This document shows, in pieces, positions 9,895 through 21,368 of a stretch of DNA of 64,000 nucleotides; position 1 is the first letter of the stretch, and every line of letters starts with the position of its first letter. The notes beneath the pieces are model-generated. The model searched no databases. It was given only the letters and a program-made list of their open reading frames with translations, and was not told the DNA's origin. Made by a program: the position numbers and the translations under genes. Source of the DNA: Ceriagrion tenellum (lineage: Eukaryota; Arthropoda; Insecta; Odonata; Coenagrionidae). The DNA is taken from positions 116,980,085 to 117,044,084 of the forward strand of contig OY720640.1 in assembly GCA_963169105.1 (NCBI GenBank), read 5' to 3'.

Positions 9895-10629
9895 TCATAC
9901 TCTGCCGGTTTTTAGGCGTCCTCCTCTTCTTCCGGGAGCCGCTCTACGCTCGCAGAAGCGTCGGGACCATACTGCCGCGTCGGGACCATACTGCCGCGTC
10001 CCGGAGACATTCTCCACGTAGATGTCTCGCGACCATTTTGTGCCCGCTGAGACCATCTGCCATCGGAGTTTGGACAATCGGCCCTTGTGAATCCGGAGAC
10101 GTTCGAGCAGCTTCTCGTTGTCGCGATCCCACAAACCCAAGGCTCCGACGACCAGAGCGTCGAGGTGATCGGGGCGCCGGTAGCGATGGAGGACACGCAA
10201 TATCTCAGCTAAATCGGCGTATTTCTCGATCTTCGCCGCTCTCGCCGCGCGGAGGGCCGCCCTTCGGTTGTCAAAGGGAACCGTCACATCTACCACGTGA
10301 ATGGCTCCCCCCGGCACCTCAGTTATGACCAAATCCGGTCGCAGGAGAGTGGTGTCGCCCTCTGCCCGCTTGTCCACCGTCACCTTCCAAGCGGGCGGCA
10401 AAGCTTCCACCAAAAGAGTGGGAATCTCGCCATTGCGACGGATCCAAGCGTAGGAATGCGGAAGGCAGTGGCTCACGACGTGCGGCAGCTTCTCTTCTTC
10501 GGCTCCGCAGCGTCGGCACCTGGTGTCTCTCGCTGCTCCTCTCTTGGCTGCGTTGACCGGCAACACGTTAAGTCGCGCTCGGTGGATGAACCGCCAGTCG
10601 CAGAATCGGGTGAATCTCCCACTCCGCAT
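9895..10629 (-). pseudogene. REL-4 C-terminus: zinc knuckle and restriction-enzyme-like endonuclease
   Basis: The 244-residue frame begins at a FCDWRFIHRARLNVLPVN stretch, then a CCHH-type knuckle (CRRCGAEEEKLPHVVSH), then the PD...D nuclease core (RPDLVITEV ... IHVVDVTVPF). This order is diagnostic of R2/NeSL-type non-LTR retrotransposons, which cut a specific target with this domain. The catalytic residues are intact. Near the end, a 19-bp tandem duplication (TCGGGACCATACTGCCGCG, 9960-9998) repeats the YGPDA segment. The frame is separated from upstream coding by frameshifts at about 10640 and 10720. Confidence 0.85.
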
Positions 10630-11017
10630 GAAGTGGCTGCTATCCCACGACGTCGTCAGCCTCCATCACCTTCCCTTGGTCCGGTTTGGAGACGAGAGCG
10701 CGCCGGTATCCTTCTTCAACGGCGCGTCCTAAGATGACGTAGACGCGAGGACGCTGTGGCCGGAACGATGAATTCCTCCGTTGCCGGCGTCGGGTGCGCG
10801 ATCCGCAGCGAAAGCTCTCGACGCGCGTCGCTCCATTCCCAGCGGGTGGCGGCGGTCCCGTGAAGGTCTCGCGTCGCTTTCCTCGCTCTGGACCACACGG
10901 AGGAGGCGTCGAACTCAGGAGGCCGTCTGTCGATCCGGACAGGTAACTGCAAACGAGAGAATAACTTGGCTTCGGATTCGATCGGCCAATCTTCCGATGC
11001 ACGACATCCTTCAGCGT
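10630..11017 (-). pseudogene. REL-4 linker between thumb and endonuclease, frameshifted
   Basis: Two overlapping frames (11024-10716 and 11002-10640) together carry the expected linker. The first has WSRARKATRDL and RWEWSDARRELSLRI (compare WSDARMASSRL and WNWSDVRREFEIVI in REL-1). The second has RALVSKPDQGKV (compare ARLLAKPDQGKV). At least two small indels break the reading. Confidence 0.75.
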
Positions 11018-12445
11018 TTACCACGCGATTTCACGAACGTACGCGTCCCTGCACGTGAGCATTCGAAACGCATGCACGATCACTAGAATATCCTTCTGCA
11101 CCGGAAGCGGAACGTATCCTCCGCCGCCGAGATGAGATATTGCCACCATCTCTCGACTCGCTCTCTGCGGCAGATTCATCTGTTCCTTGATCGTCCTGTG
11201 GAAAAATTTGTACATTAATGTGAGACCTGTTTTCGGCGTCGGAGTGATCCGGAGCGGGAATTCCATTCGCGGGTTCTCCCTGAGTACGGTCCTCTCGGCT
11301 GCCGGGACCGGGTGCAGGGTCGACTGCCGATCCTCGTTGACGCGGACCGCTCCTGTCCTCGGTGGCGGCGTAGAAGACGGCGTCTCCGTGGCTGGTGCGT
11401 CGGGTCCGGCTCCTACGTCCACAGGCTCTTTGGGAGCGGCATGTGGGGCCCCATCATCCAGCCCCTCGGCGGCCGGGCCCACTCCGGCAGGGGCATCTTG
11501 GGATGCCGATACTGCCGCAGAAACCTCGGAGGCACCGGCTGTATCTGGTTCCACATCCTCATTCCGAGCATCGGCATCTCCGAAGGGAGCGGCGGCATCG
11601 GCTCCGGACGCGGCATGTAGAGCTCCGGGTCCCGCGGTGGTCTGTGGAAAAAAAAACGGGGCTGGGGGCAAGGATGGTCCCCTCCTGTGATTAATCTCCC
11701 GCCGGTAGTTACCGTATTCGTCCCAGTGTGGCATATTCTTCCGCACCCGGGGTGCAGGACGGTCTTGTGGATGTCTCTGCTGTAGCTGAGGCGTCCGGGG
11801 GGCGTCGCGGTCCTCTCTCCTCTCTCTCCGGTCGTCGTGGCGTCGTCCTTGCCGGCGGCGGTTTCCCCGTCGTCGTCGTGGTGCGGCGAGAGCGGCGGAG
11901 ATTGCAGGACCGGTGCGGTTGTCCGCGGCATCTCCTTTCGGCTCCGTCGGTCTTCTCGGCTCCGTCCACCTCCTCGGTTCCAGTCGTCTTTCCGGGTCTC
12001 TCGTCCTCGTTGCGGCTTCCTCCCTGGGTGCTGCGGGATCGGTGGGTGGTGCGACATCGGCGGCGTTCCTTCTGCGGCGTTTTCGTTTGCGGCGCCGTCC
12101 TCCCCTCGCCGGCTGGTCCGACTCGGCGTTGGCGGCTGCTATGGCGGGTGCAGCTGCGGCGTCGGGTGCGGCAGCGGCGTCTGTTGTGGCGGCGGGTGTA
12201 GCGTCGTCGGATGTCGTTTCTGCCGCTGTCTCTGCGGACCCGGCTGACGCCGACGCTGTCACGGCAACCTCGGAAGCGGTGTTGATCGCCGTATCAGTCG
12301 TAGCATCCGCTTTGGCTGGCACCGGCGCTGTATTTGGAGCGGCGTCCTCCGTCGTCCCGCAATCGACCTCCGGCTCCGTCACGGGGTCGGTATTCGTCGA
12401 CGCGTCAACCATGACCCGTGGTAAGGGGGGAGTATCTGTGCACAC
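11018..12445 (-). pseudogene. REL-4 N-terminal region fused to thumb, reverse transcriptase missing
   Basis: A 475-residue open frame. The first 110 residues are Ala/Thr/Asp-rich. A strongly basic run follows (GGRRRKRKRRRRN near 115-128), then Arg/Pro-rich low-complexity sequence to about 390. The last 80 residues (YKFFHRTIKEQMNLPQRASR ... HAFRMLTCRDAYVREIAW) match the thumb region just after the reverse transcriptase in REL-1 (KEWMYLPNRASWEICHL ... HAFRLLSCREP). The palm and fingers with the YADD box are absent, so about 350 residues appear deleted in frame. No C2H2 finger was seen. It cannot reverse transcribe on its own. Confidence 0.75.
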
Positions 12446-13177
12446 GGGTAAGACACAGCTTCACCTCGTGCGCAGGACCATCGGTCTAAGAGCCCTTCGA
12501 CCGCGATTCCACTGTCTCACTCGGACAGGCAGGCTGCGGCATCTAGGATGCCGCCTTGTCCGACACTTCGATCGCACTAAGAAGTGCGCTCCAGTGCGGC
12601 GGAGCATAGCCTCCTTTCGCTTGGCTTCACTCCGCCGTTAGGCTTCGGGAGTCGGCGAATTCGACCCATCCCATGATGGCTTTCAGATATTCTTCATCTC
12701 CATCGAAGTTATCCCTTCGAGTGCAGTTTGCTCTTCTCCTCATAGCCACCCTGTTCCGGGTAACCGGAAGAACGACTGCAGGGAGCTGGTGGTTCGTCTT
12801 CATTCTGAAAAAGAGACATACTTCCGCACTTCTCGGCCATTTAGTCAATTAAAAATTTGGCGCCGTGCGTAGTGCCTCCGAAGAGGAACCGCGACGGACA
12901 CGAAACTTCAAAGCGATGCAAACGCTGTCTTAGTCGGTGGTCTTATCGTTTCCAAAGGTAATAAGCGAATTCGACTTTGACACGACTTCGACGAGATTTT
13001 ATTGAAGGGACCTAAGAGTCTAAAATCGGTCCAAAGCCGGTGGTCTCACCCGTTCCAGCGGTACAAGGCGCCACGCACGGCAAAGTGCGATTAAAAGTGT
13101 AGCGGCTGATGGTTCTTATTATCTAACTAATTTTTTTTTACTGTTTATGGCTTCTTTTCCTCTTCAAGTTTACTTCT
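12446..13177. other. REL-4 leader side and unassigned sequence
   Basis: 12446-12660 is the sequence upstream of the REL-4 frame and contains several short GC-rich inverted repeats. A 73-codon minus frame at 12627-12848 is unrecognised and I do not call it a gene. A TTTGGCGCC word at 12854, next to TCAATTAAAAA, looks faintly like a primer binding site beside an LTR, but no partner LTR was found. Nothing else is identified to 13177. Confidence 0.4.
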
Positions 13178-13473
13178 TGTTTAAGATATTTGCGTAGGAA
13201 AAAAAGCAAACATTCAAGTAAACGAAGATTTATTTAAAGCGGTTACAAATTACCGGACAAGGCGGCGACTCAAGCGATAGAGAAAAGTAAAAAAAGTACT
13301 TTACTGGACAGCGGCAGCAGAGAAAAAGAGAGCGAGCGAGAGCGACTCCTCGGCTGCCAAAACTCAGGGGGGAGGAGGGAGACTGCTGTCGACCTTCCCC
13401 TCAGCGCACCACTACATGCGTAGTGTGCGCAGTGTAGATATGAACAGCGGAAAGCGCAAGAAAATACGTAACA
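13178..13473 (-). repeat. probable 3' LTR of BEL/Pao element
   Basis: Downstream of the BEL/Pao integrase stop on the minus strand, a purine-rich run (GAGGCGGGCGG) is followed by TGTTACG. About 296 bp later the sequence reads TTAAACA, giving the TG...CA ends of an LTR. It contains an AATAAA signal near 13227 and a CT/GA-rich tract. No second LTR lies in the window, so the boundaries are inferred. A second GGCGGGCGG-like run lies near 13620. Confidence 0.45.
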
Positions 13474-13688
13474 TACCGCCCGCCTCGTCCGTGACGAAAT
13501 AATACAATGAATACAAAAATAATACAATGATAATACATTGAGTAATAATGCAAAAGTAATACAAACAAAAAAGTCTTTGAGTAATGCGCTGGTTAATTAC
13601 ATTAAGGTGGACGGAATAACCGCCCGCCGTAAGAAGACAGTAAGCGCACACACAAAAAAAAACAAGTAAATGATAGAAAATAACTCAA

Positions 13689-15000
13689 TCAATTTATAAG
13701 AGAGCAAAGTTTGTTAATAGACCTGGTCAGCACACCCTTTGAAGTCTTCAACTTTACCACCCTAACAAGTCCATCTTTCCCGGGATACACTTCTAAAACC
13801 CTGCCAGTTAACCACTTGGTCGGGGGTAAGAGGGTATCTTTAATTACCACTAGGGGTCCTGTCTCTAAGTTTTCCCTTTTCACCCGCCATTTAGGGAGCC
13901 TCATCATTTCGTGCAGATACTCTTGAGCCCATCGTTTCCAGAAATGATCTCTCATAAGAGTGATTAACTTGCACCTATTCAAAGAATTTTGACCATTGGT
14001 TTTAGAAAAGGGTTCTGGAATTGCAGTGAGCGGCTCTCCTACCAAGAAATGACCAGGAGTTAATGGAATCAGATCATTGGCATCATTACTAATGGGAGAC
14101 AGGGGACGCGAATTAAGGCAAGCTTCGATCTGACATAGCAGGGTTGACATTTCTTCAAACGTCAAAGTTTGGTCCCCGATCACTGCGAAGATGATGTTTT
14201 GTGGACTTTATGCCCGCCTCCCAAAGACCGCCAAAGTGAGGTGCGTAAGGAGGGTTGAAGGCCCAGTCCGTGCCACTGGAGCTGAGGAGAGATGCTGTTC
14301 TCTCGAAGAAGGGTGAGGCAGCTTTGTACATAGACCTCAGCTCTCGATCAGCAGCTCGGAAGTTGGTTGCATTGTCATTAAAAAGTTAAGAACAATGCCC
14401 TCTGCGGGAGATGAACCTACGAAAAGCAAGCATAAAATCATCAGAAGACAAGCCCGAAACACATTCCAAGTGCACTGCCTTTGTACTTAGGCAAATAAAT
14501 AAGCAAATATATCCTTTGTAGGATTTATGTCCCCGGCCTTTGGTCGTTCTCAGAAGGATAGGACCGGCATAATCCACTCCAGTGGAAAAGAAAGGTTTCT
14601 GAGGTTTCAGTCTCTCCACCGGTAGGTTTCCCATCTGCTGTTGGGTCGCCTTTCCTCGGAATCGGTTGCATACAGCACAACCCTTTATCTCCTTCTTCAC
14701 CAAGACCCGATGGCGCAATATCCAATAGCGACGCGCAAGATAGGATCTCGTCAGCTGTTGACCTCCATGAAGGGTCGCCAGATGAGCATGCCTAACCAGC
14801 AAGGCAGCAAGATGACACTGCTTCGCAATGATAATTGGATGCTTCTCATCGTAGGACAGCACAGCATTCTGCAACCTGCCACCAACCCGGAGGATACCTT
14901 TCTCATCCAAGAGGGGTTTGAATGGCAGCAAAGGCGATGACCGTAGGAGAGGGCGGCCTCTCTGCAGATTGGCCATCTCTGGTCCAAAATAACGAGCCTG
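13689..15000 (-). pseudogene. BEL/Pao integrase and C-terminal domain, 5'-truncated
   Basis: Reading on the minus strand from about 15000: an LLDEKGILRVGGRLQNA segment and the H-H-C-C zinc finger (HLATLHGG ... CAVCNRFRG) lead into the integrase core. The first Asp is in STGVDYAGPI, the second in the NATNF block near 14375 and the Glu in GGLWEAG near 14215. An LNSRPLSP segment and a DUF5641-type tail ending in LTRSINKLCSLIN at 13689 follow. Frame changes occur near 14390 and 14180. Protease, reverse transcriptase and gag are missing: upstream of 15000 the sequence switches to REL-3. Confidence 0.85.
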
Positions 15001-16890
15001 CGACCCCGTCGATCTTCTGCCACGGCGCCAACTCGCTGTACTGGAGGTGCCGCAGGTCCTTAGAGATGGAGTTGAGGACGTTGTGCGGCACGCCGTCAGC
15101 ATCGTGGCCCACGGGTGAGCCGAGGTACTTATAAGACTAACCGCGTGCGAGTGCCCGCATCTCTTCTCCCTGCACCCGGAAGATCGTTGGCCGCACTCCT
15201 CGGTCCTCTCGCTGCGTTGCGGAACGGAAATCCATGTGGAGCGACCCGCACTTCCTGGTTTTGAAGCGCAGGCCGCACCACGACGCCGCTGCTCCCACGA
15301 CGTGCAGCACGCCCCTCAGCATTCCCGCGTCCTTGGCGACAAGAACCAAGTCATCTGCGTAGGCCAGCACGCAGAGTGACGTTGGCCCCATGGAGTACGC
15401 GGAGATGGCCTGTCGAGCGAGGACAGCACGAATCACGGGCTCCAGGGCGAAATTAAAAAGGAGGGGCGAAAGCGGGTCACCCTGCCGCACTCCGCAGGTG
15501 ACTGGAATATCGCCCGTGGAGCCACTCGATGTGATGTTGGTGGTGCTGCCCCCGTAGATCTCGGCGATAGCTCCGACCATCTTTTCCGGCAAGCCCATCG
15601 CGCGCAGGATCCGGGCGATGTGCGCATGCGGAACCGACCCAAAAGCATTCGTAAGATCCAGCCACGCCACCGCAATCTCGTTCCGTGCGCTTCGGGCTTT
15701 GTCAAGCGCAGCTTGGAGCACAAAGTTGTGCACCATGAATCCTTCGGTGGCGGGTTCTGGGCCGGGAAGGACAGGCGTCAACCGCGGACCGCCCACGGCC
15801 GCGGACCGCCCACGGCCGCGGACCGCCCACGCCGCAATCCGGTCCGCGAGAACGCCTGTATATATCTTCAGGATGATTGGACTGAGGGCGATCGGCCTCC
15901 AGTTGCCGATCTCAGCTTCGTCGCCGCCCTTGTGGAGGAGAATGGTGTTGCTCACCTTCCACTCCGTCGGCACCCGTCGGATCTATCCGCTTTCAGGCAG
16001 AGTATGGCACGCCGTCTGGGCCGGGTGCGGTGTTGCAGCAACGACGAAGTCGCCTGCCGACTTCTCCCCCGGTGATGGGTCCCATCAACGATGCGGACTC
16101 CTCTTCGTTTCCACCGCTAGGCTGAAACGGTGGCACGACGGAAGGCGCGGCGTCTCGTCCTACCGCGGCCACTCCCGCGAGAAGTGGGCCTTCACTTGCG
16201 GCAGCGGAATGCGGCAGCGGTCAGCACCACCGTCGCTCCCGCACACCCGCTTGAAGGCCTCGCCCTTCTCGCGATAGAGCGCCTGAAGCTCCGCAGCGCT
16301 CATCGCAGCGCACGGCGGAGCCTGCATCCTTCGTCGTCGATGAGACGCTGCACCACGGGAGAGCGGAGAGGTGATGCCACACGCCACCCTTGCCGCATCG
16401 CGCAACGAGCGTACGACGCGACGCCGTCTGTGCCTTCGCCTGCAAGGCCGAGCTCGATAAGCCTCACCTCTTGCTGCAGGGTGGCCGGTCCGAGCACAGA
16501 CGGCACTGCGGTATGCGTCGCGACGGATTCGAGGAGATCATCCGGAAGTCCCGACGCAGTATCTCTCGCGTCGGCGCGGACGCGGAACGCACCCGTGCGT
16601 AGCGGTGATTCGGCAGGGTCTAGCGACCGAACCACACGGGGAACGGGGGGGGCATCGTATACATCCAGGGCGCGGCACTGGGGAACAGGGGATGTGGAGG
16701 TGGCACATGGGTGGTTTGTAGATTGTGTGTCGATGGAATGGGGGTCACTTTTGGCCATCCTGGAGCCTAAGTCCCGTAATGGACCGGCTCCAGGTTCCTC
16801 TGTGGCCCCCAGGGGTAAATGCCCCTGGCGTGTGGGGGCCAGGCCACTCGGGGCATCACGGGGGGCCGTGGGGGGTGGGAAAAAACACAA
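15001..16890 (-). pseudogene. REL-3 copy 1: pre-RT region and reverse transcriptase, 3'-truncated
   Basis: An R2-like element on the minus strand. The frame 15973-15137 gives reverse transcriptase motifs: LLHKGGDEAEIGNWRPIALS, VRQGDPLSPLLFN and the catalytic LAYADDLVLVA. It runs on to WQKIDGVAG near 15010, where it joins BEL/Pao sequence. Upstream frames (16405-16160 and 16890-16300) carry the pre-RT region. A 17-bp unit (GGACCGCCCACGGCCGC type) is tandemly repeated at about 15785-15835. It replaces residues present in the copy at 61.8 kb and probably disrupts the protein. The endonuclease domain is lost. Confidence 0.8.
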
Positions 16891-17225
16891 GAGTGTTCGG
16901 GAGGAAGCACTTGTGCGGGGGAAGGCGGGCGCATGGGCGGTGGCGGGCGGTTTTCGGGCACTGAGGGAGGTGGTATAGCGTCACCACCACCTCCCCACTT
17001 CCCCCCGCTCGCGTAGTGATCCGCCTCACCACGGCGAAATCTGGGCGGGTCTTAGCGCTCTCTCGCGTCACCGCGCCTCTTTCCGACACCGCGGTACACG
17101 GCTGCGCCTCTACGTAGAAGTTGGCGCGGCTGCGTGATCTCCGCGGAGAGCAGCCGTGTCGCTGACACGCGAACGTTCGTCAGTGACACGGTCACTCACC
17201 GGGGGCGGAGGAAGAGGGCTTGGTG
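16891..17225. other. GC-rich spacer, no gene
   Basis: G/C-rich sequence with purine runs between REL-3 copy 1 and REL-1 copy 1. The + strand frames across it (16130-16978 and others) are shadows of the minus-strand elements. Nothing else was recognised. Confidence 0.4.
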
Positions 17226-18443
17226 GCGGCGTTCAGAGGGACAACACCCAAACGTGCCCGGTGGACGAAGCGCCAATCTGCAAATCGTATTGGTGCCCGT
17301 CCGTAGAAAATGGTTCGAGTACGGCGATTCCGAAAGACACTCGAATACCTTGCCCTGGTTAGGTTTAGCCAAAAGACGGGCAAGGTATTGCTGTCGCACT
17401 GCATCTCGCAGCAGCTTCCCTAACATGCGGACTTTGCTGGGGGGAACACGAACGACGTCGGGCTCTGCCGTGGGCCGGGATGACGATCTCAAACTCCCTC
17501 CTCACGTCACTCCAACCCCACGACAGTCCAATTTTTGATGCCAATCGGCTTGACGCCATCCGGGCGTCGGACCACAAAGACGCGACGTCGAATCGGTATC
17601 TCCCGAACTCCGCCCGCATGCTCCCGGAGAGGTACTCCGCAATATCTCTCCCCATGTTCCCGCCGGGTTCTCGTCTTCACTGTTTTGTGGACTGCATTAT
17701 CCACCATCGCCCTCACCCACGGCTCCCTGCAAGAGAGAAGACGGAAGGCATGAGTAACAGTAAGGATGTCCACCTGGTCCGCGGTCGGGAAGACGCCCGC
17801 GCCCCCCTTCCGCGGACCCAGGTGACAAATCTACCACGAGGCTCGATTGGGGAGGTACATCCACTCCTTGAGGGCCCTCTTAAAACGTTTATCCAAGGAT
17901 TTAAGAGAACCCTTCTTAACCCTACCTCCCCGTAAAATAAAATCTAGTTTAGTTAATAAAAAAAGTTTAAGGCTTCGATTTTCTGCCAGGGCGCCAGTAG
18001 GGAAGCGTCCAGCGCATCGATGTTAACTATTAATTCATCAATTAGGCGCCCTGGCGTTTGTTCAACCTTGAACCCCGTGGGAATACCTAGGTACTCATAC
18101 CCCTCGCCCTCCGCCATTACTACTGGTGTCCCGCCCCCCAGACGGAACTCCGTCGCTCTCACTTGCCCACCAGCGACGTGGAGGGTCGCACAATTGCGAG
18201 GGTTGAATGTCAACCCACTCCACGCAGCAATGCGGTCGGCGAGATCAAGCAACTTCCTCATCCGTTCCGGGTTCTGGGCCACCAACGCGATGTCATCCGC
18301 GTAGGCAAGGACGGTGATGGGTATGCCACTGACCCGAAAGCCTACATTTTCCTTTAATGCAGCTATGCTGCATACCAGGTGTTCAGTGCTTAGATTAAAT
18401 AAAATAGGGCTAAGCGGACATCCTTGTTTAACGCCCGCTTTAA
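17226..18443 (-). pseudogene. REL-1 copy 1, distal part (RT core to knuckle)
   Basis: It continues the element that is interrupted by a piggyBac-like insertion at 18444-19213. On the minus strand it encodes KAGVKQGCPLSPILFN, VLAYADDIALVA, the GEGYEYLGIPTGFKVEQTPG segment and LAPWQKIEALN. Frameshifts follow, with the thumb and linker in frames 17773-17507, 17655-17365 and 17492-17196. It stops abruptly after RLGVVPLNAAT near 17226, so the endonuclease and 3' UTR are missing. The YADD residues are intact. Confidence 0.82.
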
Positions 18444-19213
18444 CCCTTAAGCTGCGGCAGCAAGATTTTTCGCCTACCACTCTGTGCGGCAGAAAGCGAC
18501 TCAGAGCCTGTCCCTCTCCTCTTTAGGGAGATGGAGAGCAGGTAGAAGACCCTTCTTATCCTCTCGCTCGCTTTCTTCCCTTTTTTCGACCCACTCCCTG
18601 CGGGGGTCGGCCGGAAGTTGGTCATAAATTAATTGAGCCATGAACAACGGGGCTATTTTAGTTATTTATTCAAAATTGTTAAAATAAGTATTATAATAAC
18701 GTTCCTTGTAATTTTCTGATTTATCCGACTCCAAACACCGTGTATATCCGTTGATTTTTGCTTAATTTGATACGTACGAATTGATACATTTTTTTGTTTA
18801 TTTCCTGAAATTTTTATGGCATTTTTCCCACTGTCCACAAGTTTTTCCTGATGTACCGTCGACATAACAAATCAAATACACAAATTATCTAGAAATCGCA
18901 ACATAGTACGCTCGTCACAAGGGAGCTACTGAATGGAAATTGCGGCCTCCAAAGCTCATCGAGTGGACAGTTGGAAGGGTCGCACCCGTCGCACCACATG
19001 GCGATGGAAAGCGACCCATAATGAGCGGGGGAGGGACCAGTTTAGGGTAGGAATGGGGATGGCCTATTGTTCCCCCGTGGAAAGAGAAGGCTGGGGTCGT
19101 AAAAATAAGGGAGGGTTCTAGGCTCTGGAGGCAGGACACGGTCAAACGTTTAAAAACGTTTTTCCCGCAGTTGCCAGTGAAAACGTAGATAAACGTTTCC
19201 CGCAGCTAAGAGG
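18444..19213. mobile_element. non-autonomous piggyBac-like element (MITE-like) inserted in REL-1
   Basis: A 770-bp block with no gene interrupts the REL-1 reverse transcriptase exactly between the codons for QTIPL and KAGVKQG. Both edges carry TTAA (18440-18443 and 19214-19217). Its ends are imperfect inverted repeats: CCCTTAAGCTGCGGCA at the left and CCTCTTAGCTGCGGGA as the reverse complement of the right. TTAA duplication and CC-starting ends are the hallmarks of the piggyBac superfamily. Subterminal AAACGTTT and CCCGCAG words repeat near the right end. Removing the block restores the sequence seen in other REL-1 copies. Confidence 0.72.
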
Positions 19214-21304
19214 TTAAGCGGTATAGTCTGCGTCTCACCTTCGATGGTCCTCACGGTCGTACGTGCCCCCGAGTACATTTCTTTGATGACGTTAAGTTTT
19301 TCGGGAACATCTAGAGAATTCAAACTTCGGAATATATGACCGTGAGGAACAGAGGCAAATGCATTTGATAGGTCTAAGAAAGAGACGCAGACTTAGCCAC
19401 GGTTCCTTTGGACCTCTTCCATAATATTTTTAATTACAAAATTATGCTCGAAACAACCTTCGTGCGGGCCGAATCCCTTCTGCTCCCCGGTCTAAAAAAG
19501 AGACGCAGACTTGGCCACGTTTCCTTTGGACCTCTACCATAATATTTTTAATTTCAAAATTATGCTCGAAACAACCTTCGTGCGGGCCGAATCCCTTCTG
19601 CTCCCCGGACACCCGACCTGTGTTTTCGGCCCACCCGCTTAGCGTATCAGCTAAAACACCTGCGTATAGTTTAGCGAGGGTGGGCCCTAGATTTAATGGG
19701 CGCCAGTTCTCAATCTGATCCCTGGCCCCATTTTTAAATATAAGTACTGTCCGGGTGTCTTTCCAAATGTCAGAGATTCGGCCGATATTATAGCAGTATT
19801 GGAAGATGGTCCTCAGGATGTGGCCAACTTTATCCGCATTGCGGAGATCGACATAGGTAATGTTATCCTTCCCCGCTGCAGAGTTACTCATTCGGCCCAG
19901 CCTCTTCCATATTTCTCCTGCCGACAATGACGTAATAGGATGGAAAGGTCTTCATTGAGGCTGGGCATATCAATATTTATCATTTCAATTGAAGGACGGT
20001 TGGCAAAGCGATCATTATTAAAAACGTTATTAAAATAATTAAAAACTAGTTCCATGTCGATCTCACAATGCGGAGAGGGGCCCTTCAACACCTGGTCAAT
20101 GGCACGCTTTTTATTTTTCCGAAAAAGTTGTTGAATAAATATGGCTTTTTTGTTCCTCTCCTCGTGCCATTCCATGCCGGGTCGAAACACGCGACGAGCT
20201 GGGACGTTACCCATCCCGATGTTATCGTTACTTGCCATTGGGTCATTCTCATCATCATGCTCCCCCTCCCCCTCCAAGGGGGGACTCATCTTTCTACACT
20301 TCTGTCCCCCCTCTTCTCGCCTCCTTCTCTTCGGGCCGGCTTCTTGTCTGATATTGATTTTCCCCAAGCGGCGACGGCTTCTTCAAACGCCTCCCACCCC
20401 ACTGCGCAGGCCGCCTCGATGGTTTCGATCCACCGCCGCTGCTCGTCTGGCAGCCCGTCAAAATTGACCGCCACCTGTCTCTCGGGAGCGCCATTTGTTG
20501 GTAACTGGGCCCCGCCTTCTTCCTCCTGGGGCCAGTCAGCGGGATGATTACTGTTGTCCGGCCCTGTTCTCCTTTTTGGTGGGGCCCTTTGGCTGGTGGG
20601 CGGGTCGGGAGTACTCATCGTCCCCTCTCCCCCCGCCCTCTCCCCTTCTCCTCCCTCTTCTTGTCGCTGGTGGCGATCGTCGGACGGGCTGCTTGGCCCC
20701 GCTGGTGGACTGAGAGGCTCACCCGCCCCCACTTCTCCGCGGTGGCATTCCGCTACCCCCGCCCCGGGTTGAGAACTTGGGGTGGGTTCCCGCTTATAGC
20801 GACCGCGTGGTGTGGGGGGCTCTCTGGCGGTGGATCCTCCGGTGGTCTGGGCGCCCTTTCGTCTTCCCCTCTCCGTGTAGGGCGTCTCCCCGGTGGGCGG
20901 CCGGCTCTTCTCCTAGGTGGGGTGTGGTCTTCTTCCTCCGCCGCCGCCGCCATGTCTTCGTCGCCTGCCGGCTCTCTGTTGGTCGTGTTGGAGGTGCTTT
21001 CTGGAGACCTCTGCGGGGGTACTAGTTCCACTTCCATTGCAGGGGGAGCATTCTCGGCCACCGGGGATTCACTATTTTCATTCAGCCTTCTTACACTGTC
21101 ATCCAATAGCACTTCACAGAACAATATAGGGTCATTCGACGCACCATTCACACTCACACTCTCATTCACGCTTCCATTCGCTCTGGAATTAGCATACGCA
21201 CTCACATTCGCGCCCACATCAATCACTTCCACTTCACTATTTTCCACGGTGGCCACATTGTCATGTCCTACTCTTTCCCTTTCCTCCCCCTCGGCTGGAC
21301 CCAC
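19214..21304 (-). pseudogene. REL-1 copy 1, proximal part (N-terminus to RT fingers)
   Basis: The only REL-1 copy here that retains the N-terminal half. From 21304 to 20753 runs an acidic, Ser/Pro/Arg-rich N-terminus. A frame change near 20740 leads to 20732-20286 and then 20367-19888 (the pre-RT linker with RRVFRPGMEWHEERNKKAIF). The RT start, 19927-19442, contains RLGRMSNSAAGKDNITYVDL and ENWRPLNLGPTLAKLYAGVL. A tandem duplication of about 110 bp (19391-19500 and 19502-19610) repeats the HEGCFEHNF region and breaks the frame. A C2H2 finger is not visible within this span; a possible one lies just upstream. Confidence 0.78.
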
Positions 21305-21368
21305 GGGATCTTGTGATGCCCCCGTACAAACCTCGACATGTTTTTTACATACTTAAAGATCTAAAAAC

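Noticed and set aside
10038..12641. Many plus-strand frames up to 242 codons
   Set aside because: Antisense to the GC-rich REL-4 coding region, where long chance frames are expected; the minus strand carries the recognisable domains.
12854..12862. Primer binding site and LTR end (TTTGGCGCC)
   Set aside because: The word is suggestive, but no LTR pair or coding region in that orientation supports it.
16130..16978. Plus-strand 282-codon frame
   Set aside because: Antisense to the REL-3 pre-RT region in GC-rich sequence. It has no domain and composition typical of a shadow frame.
20068..21356. Plus-strand frames up to 270 codons
   Set aside because: Antisense to the Ser/Pro/Arg-rich REL-1 N-terminus, where low-complexity bias opens all frames.
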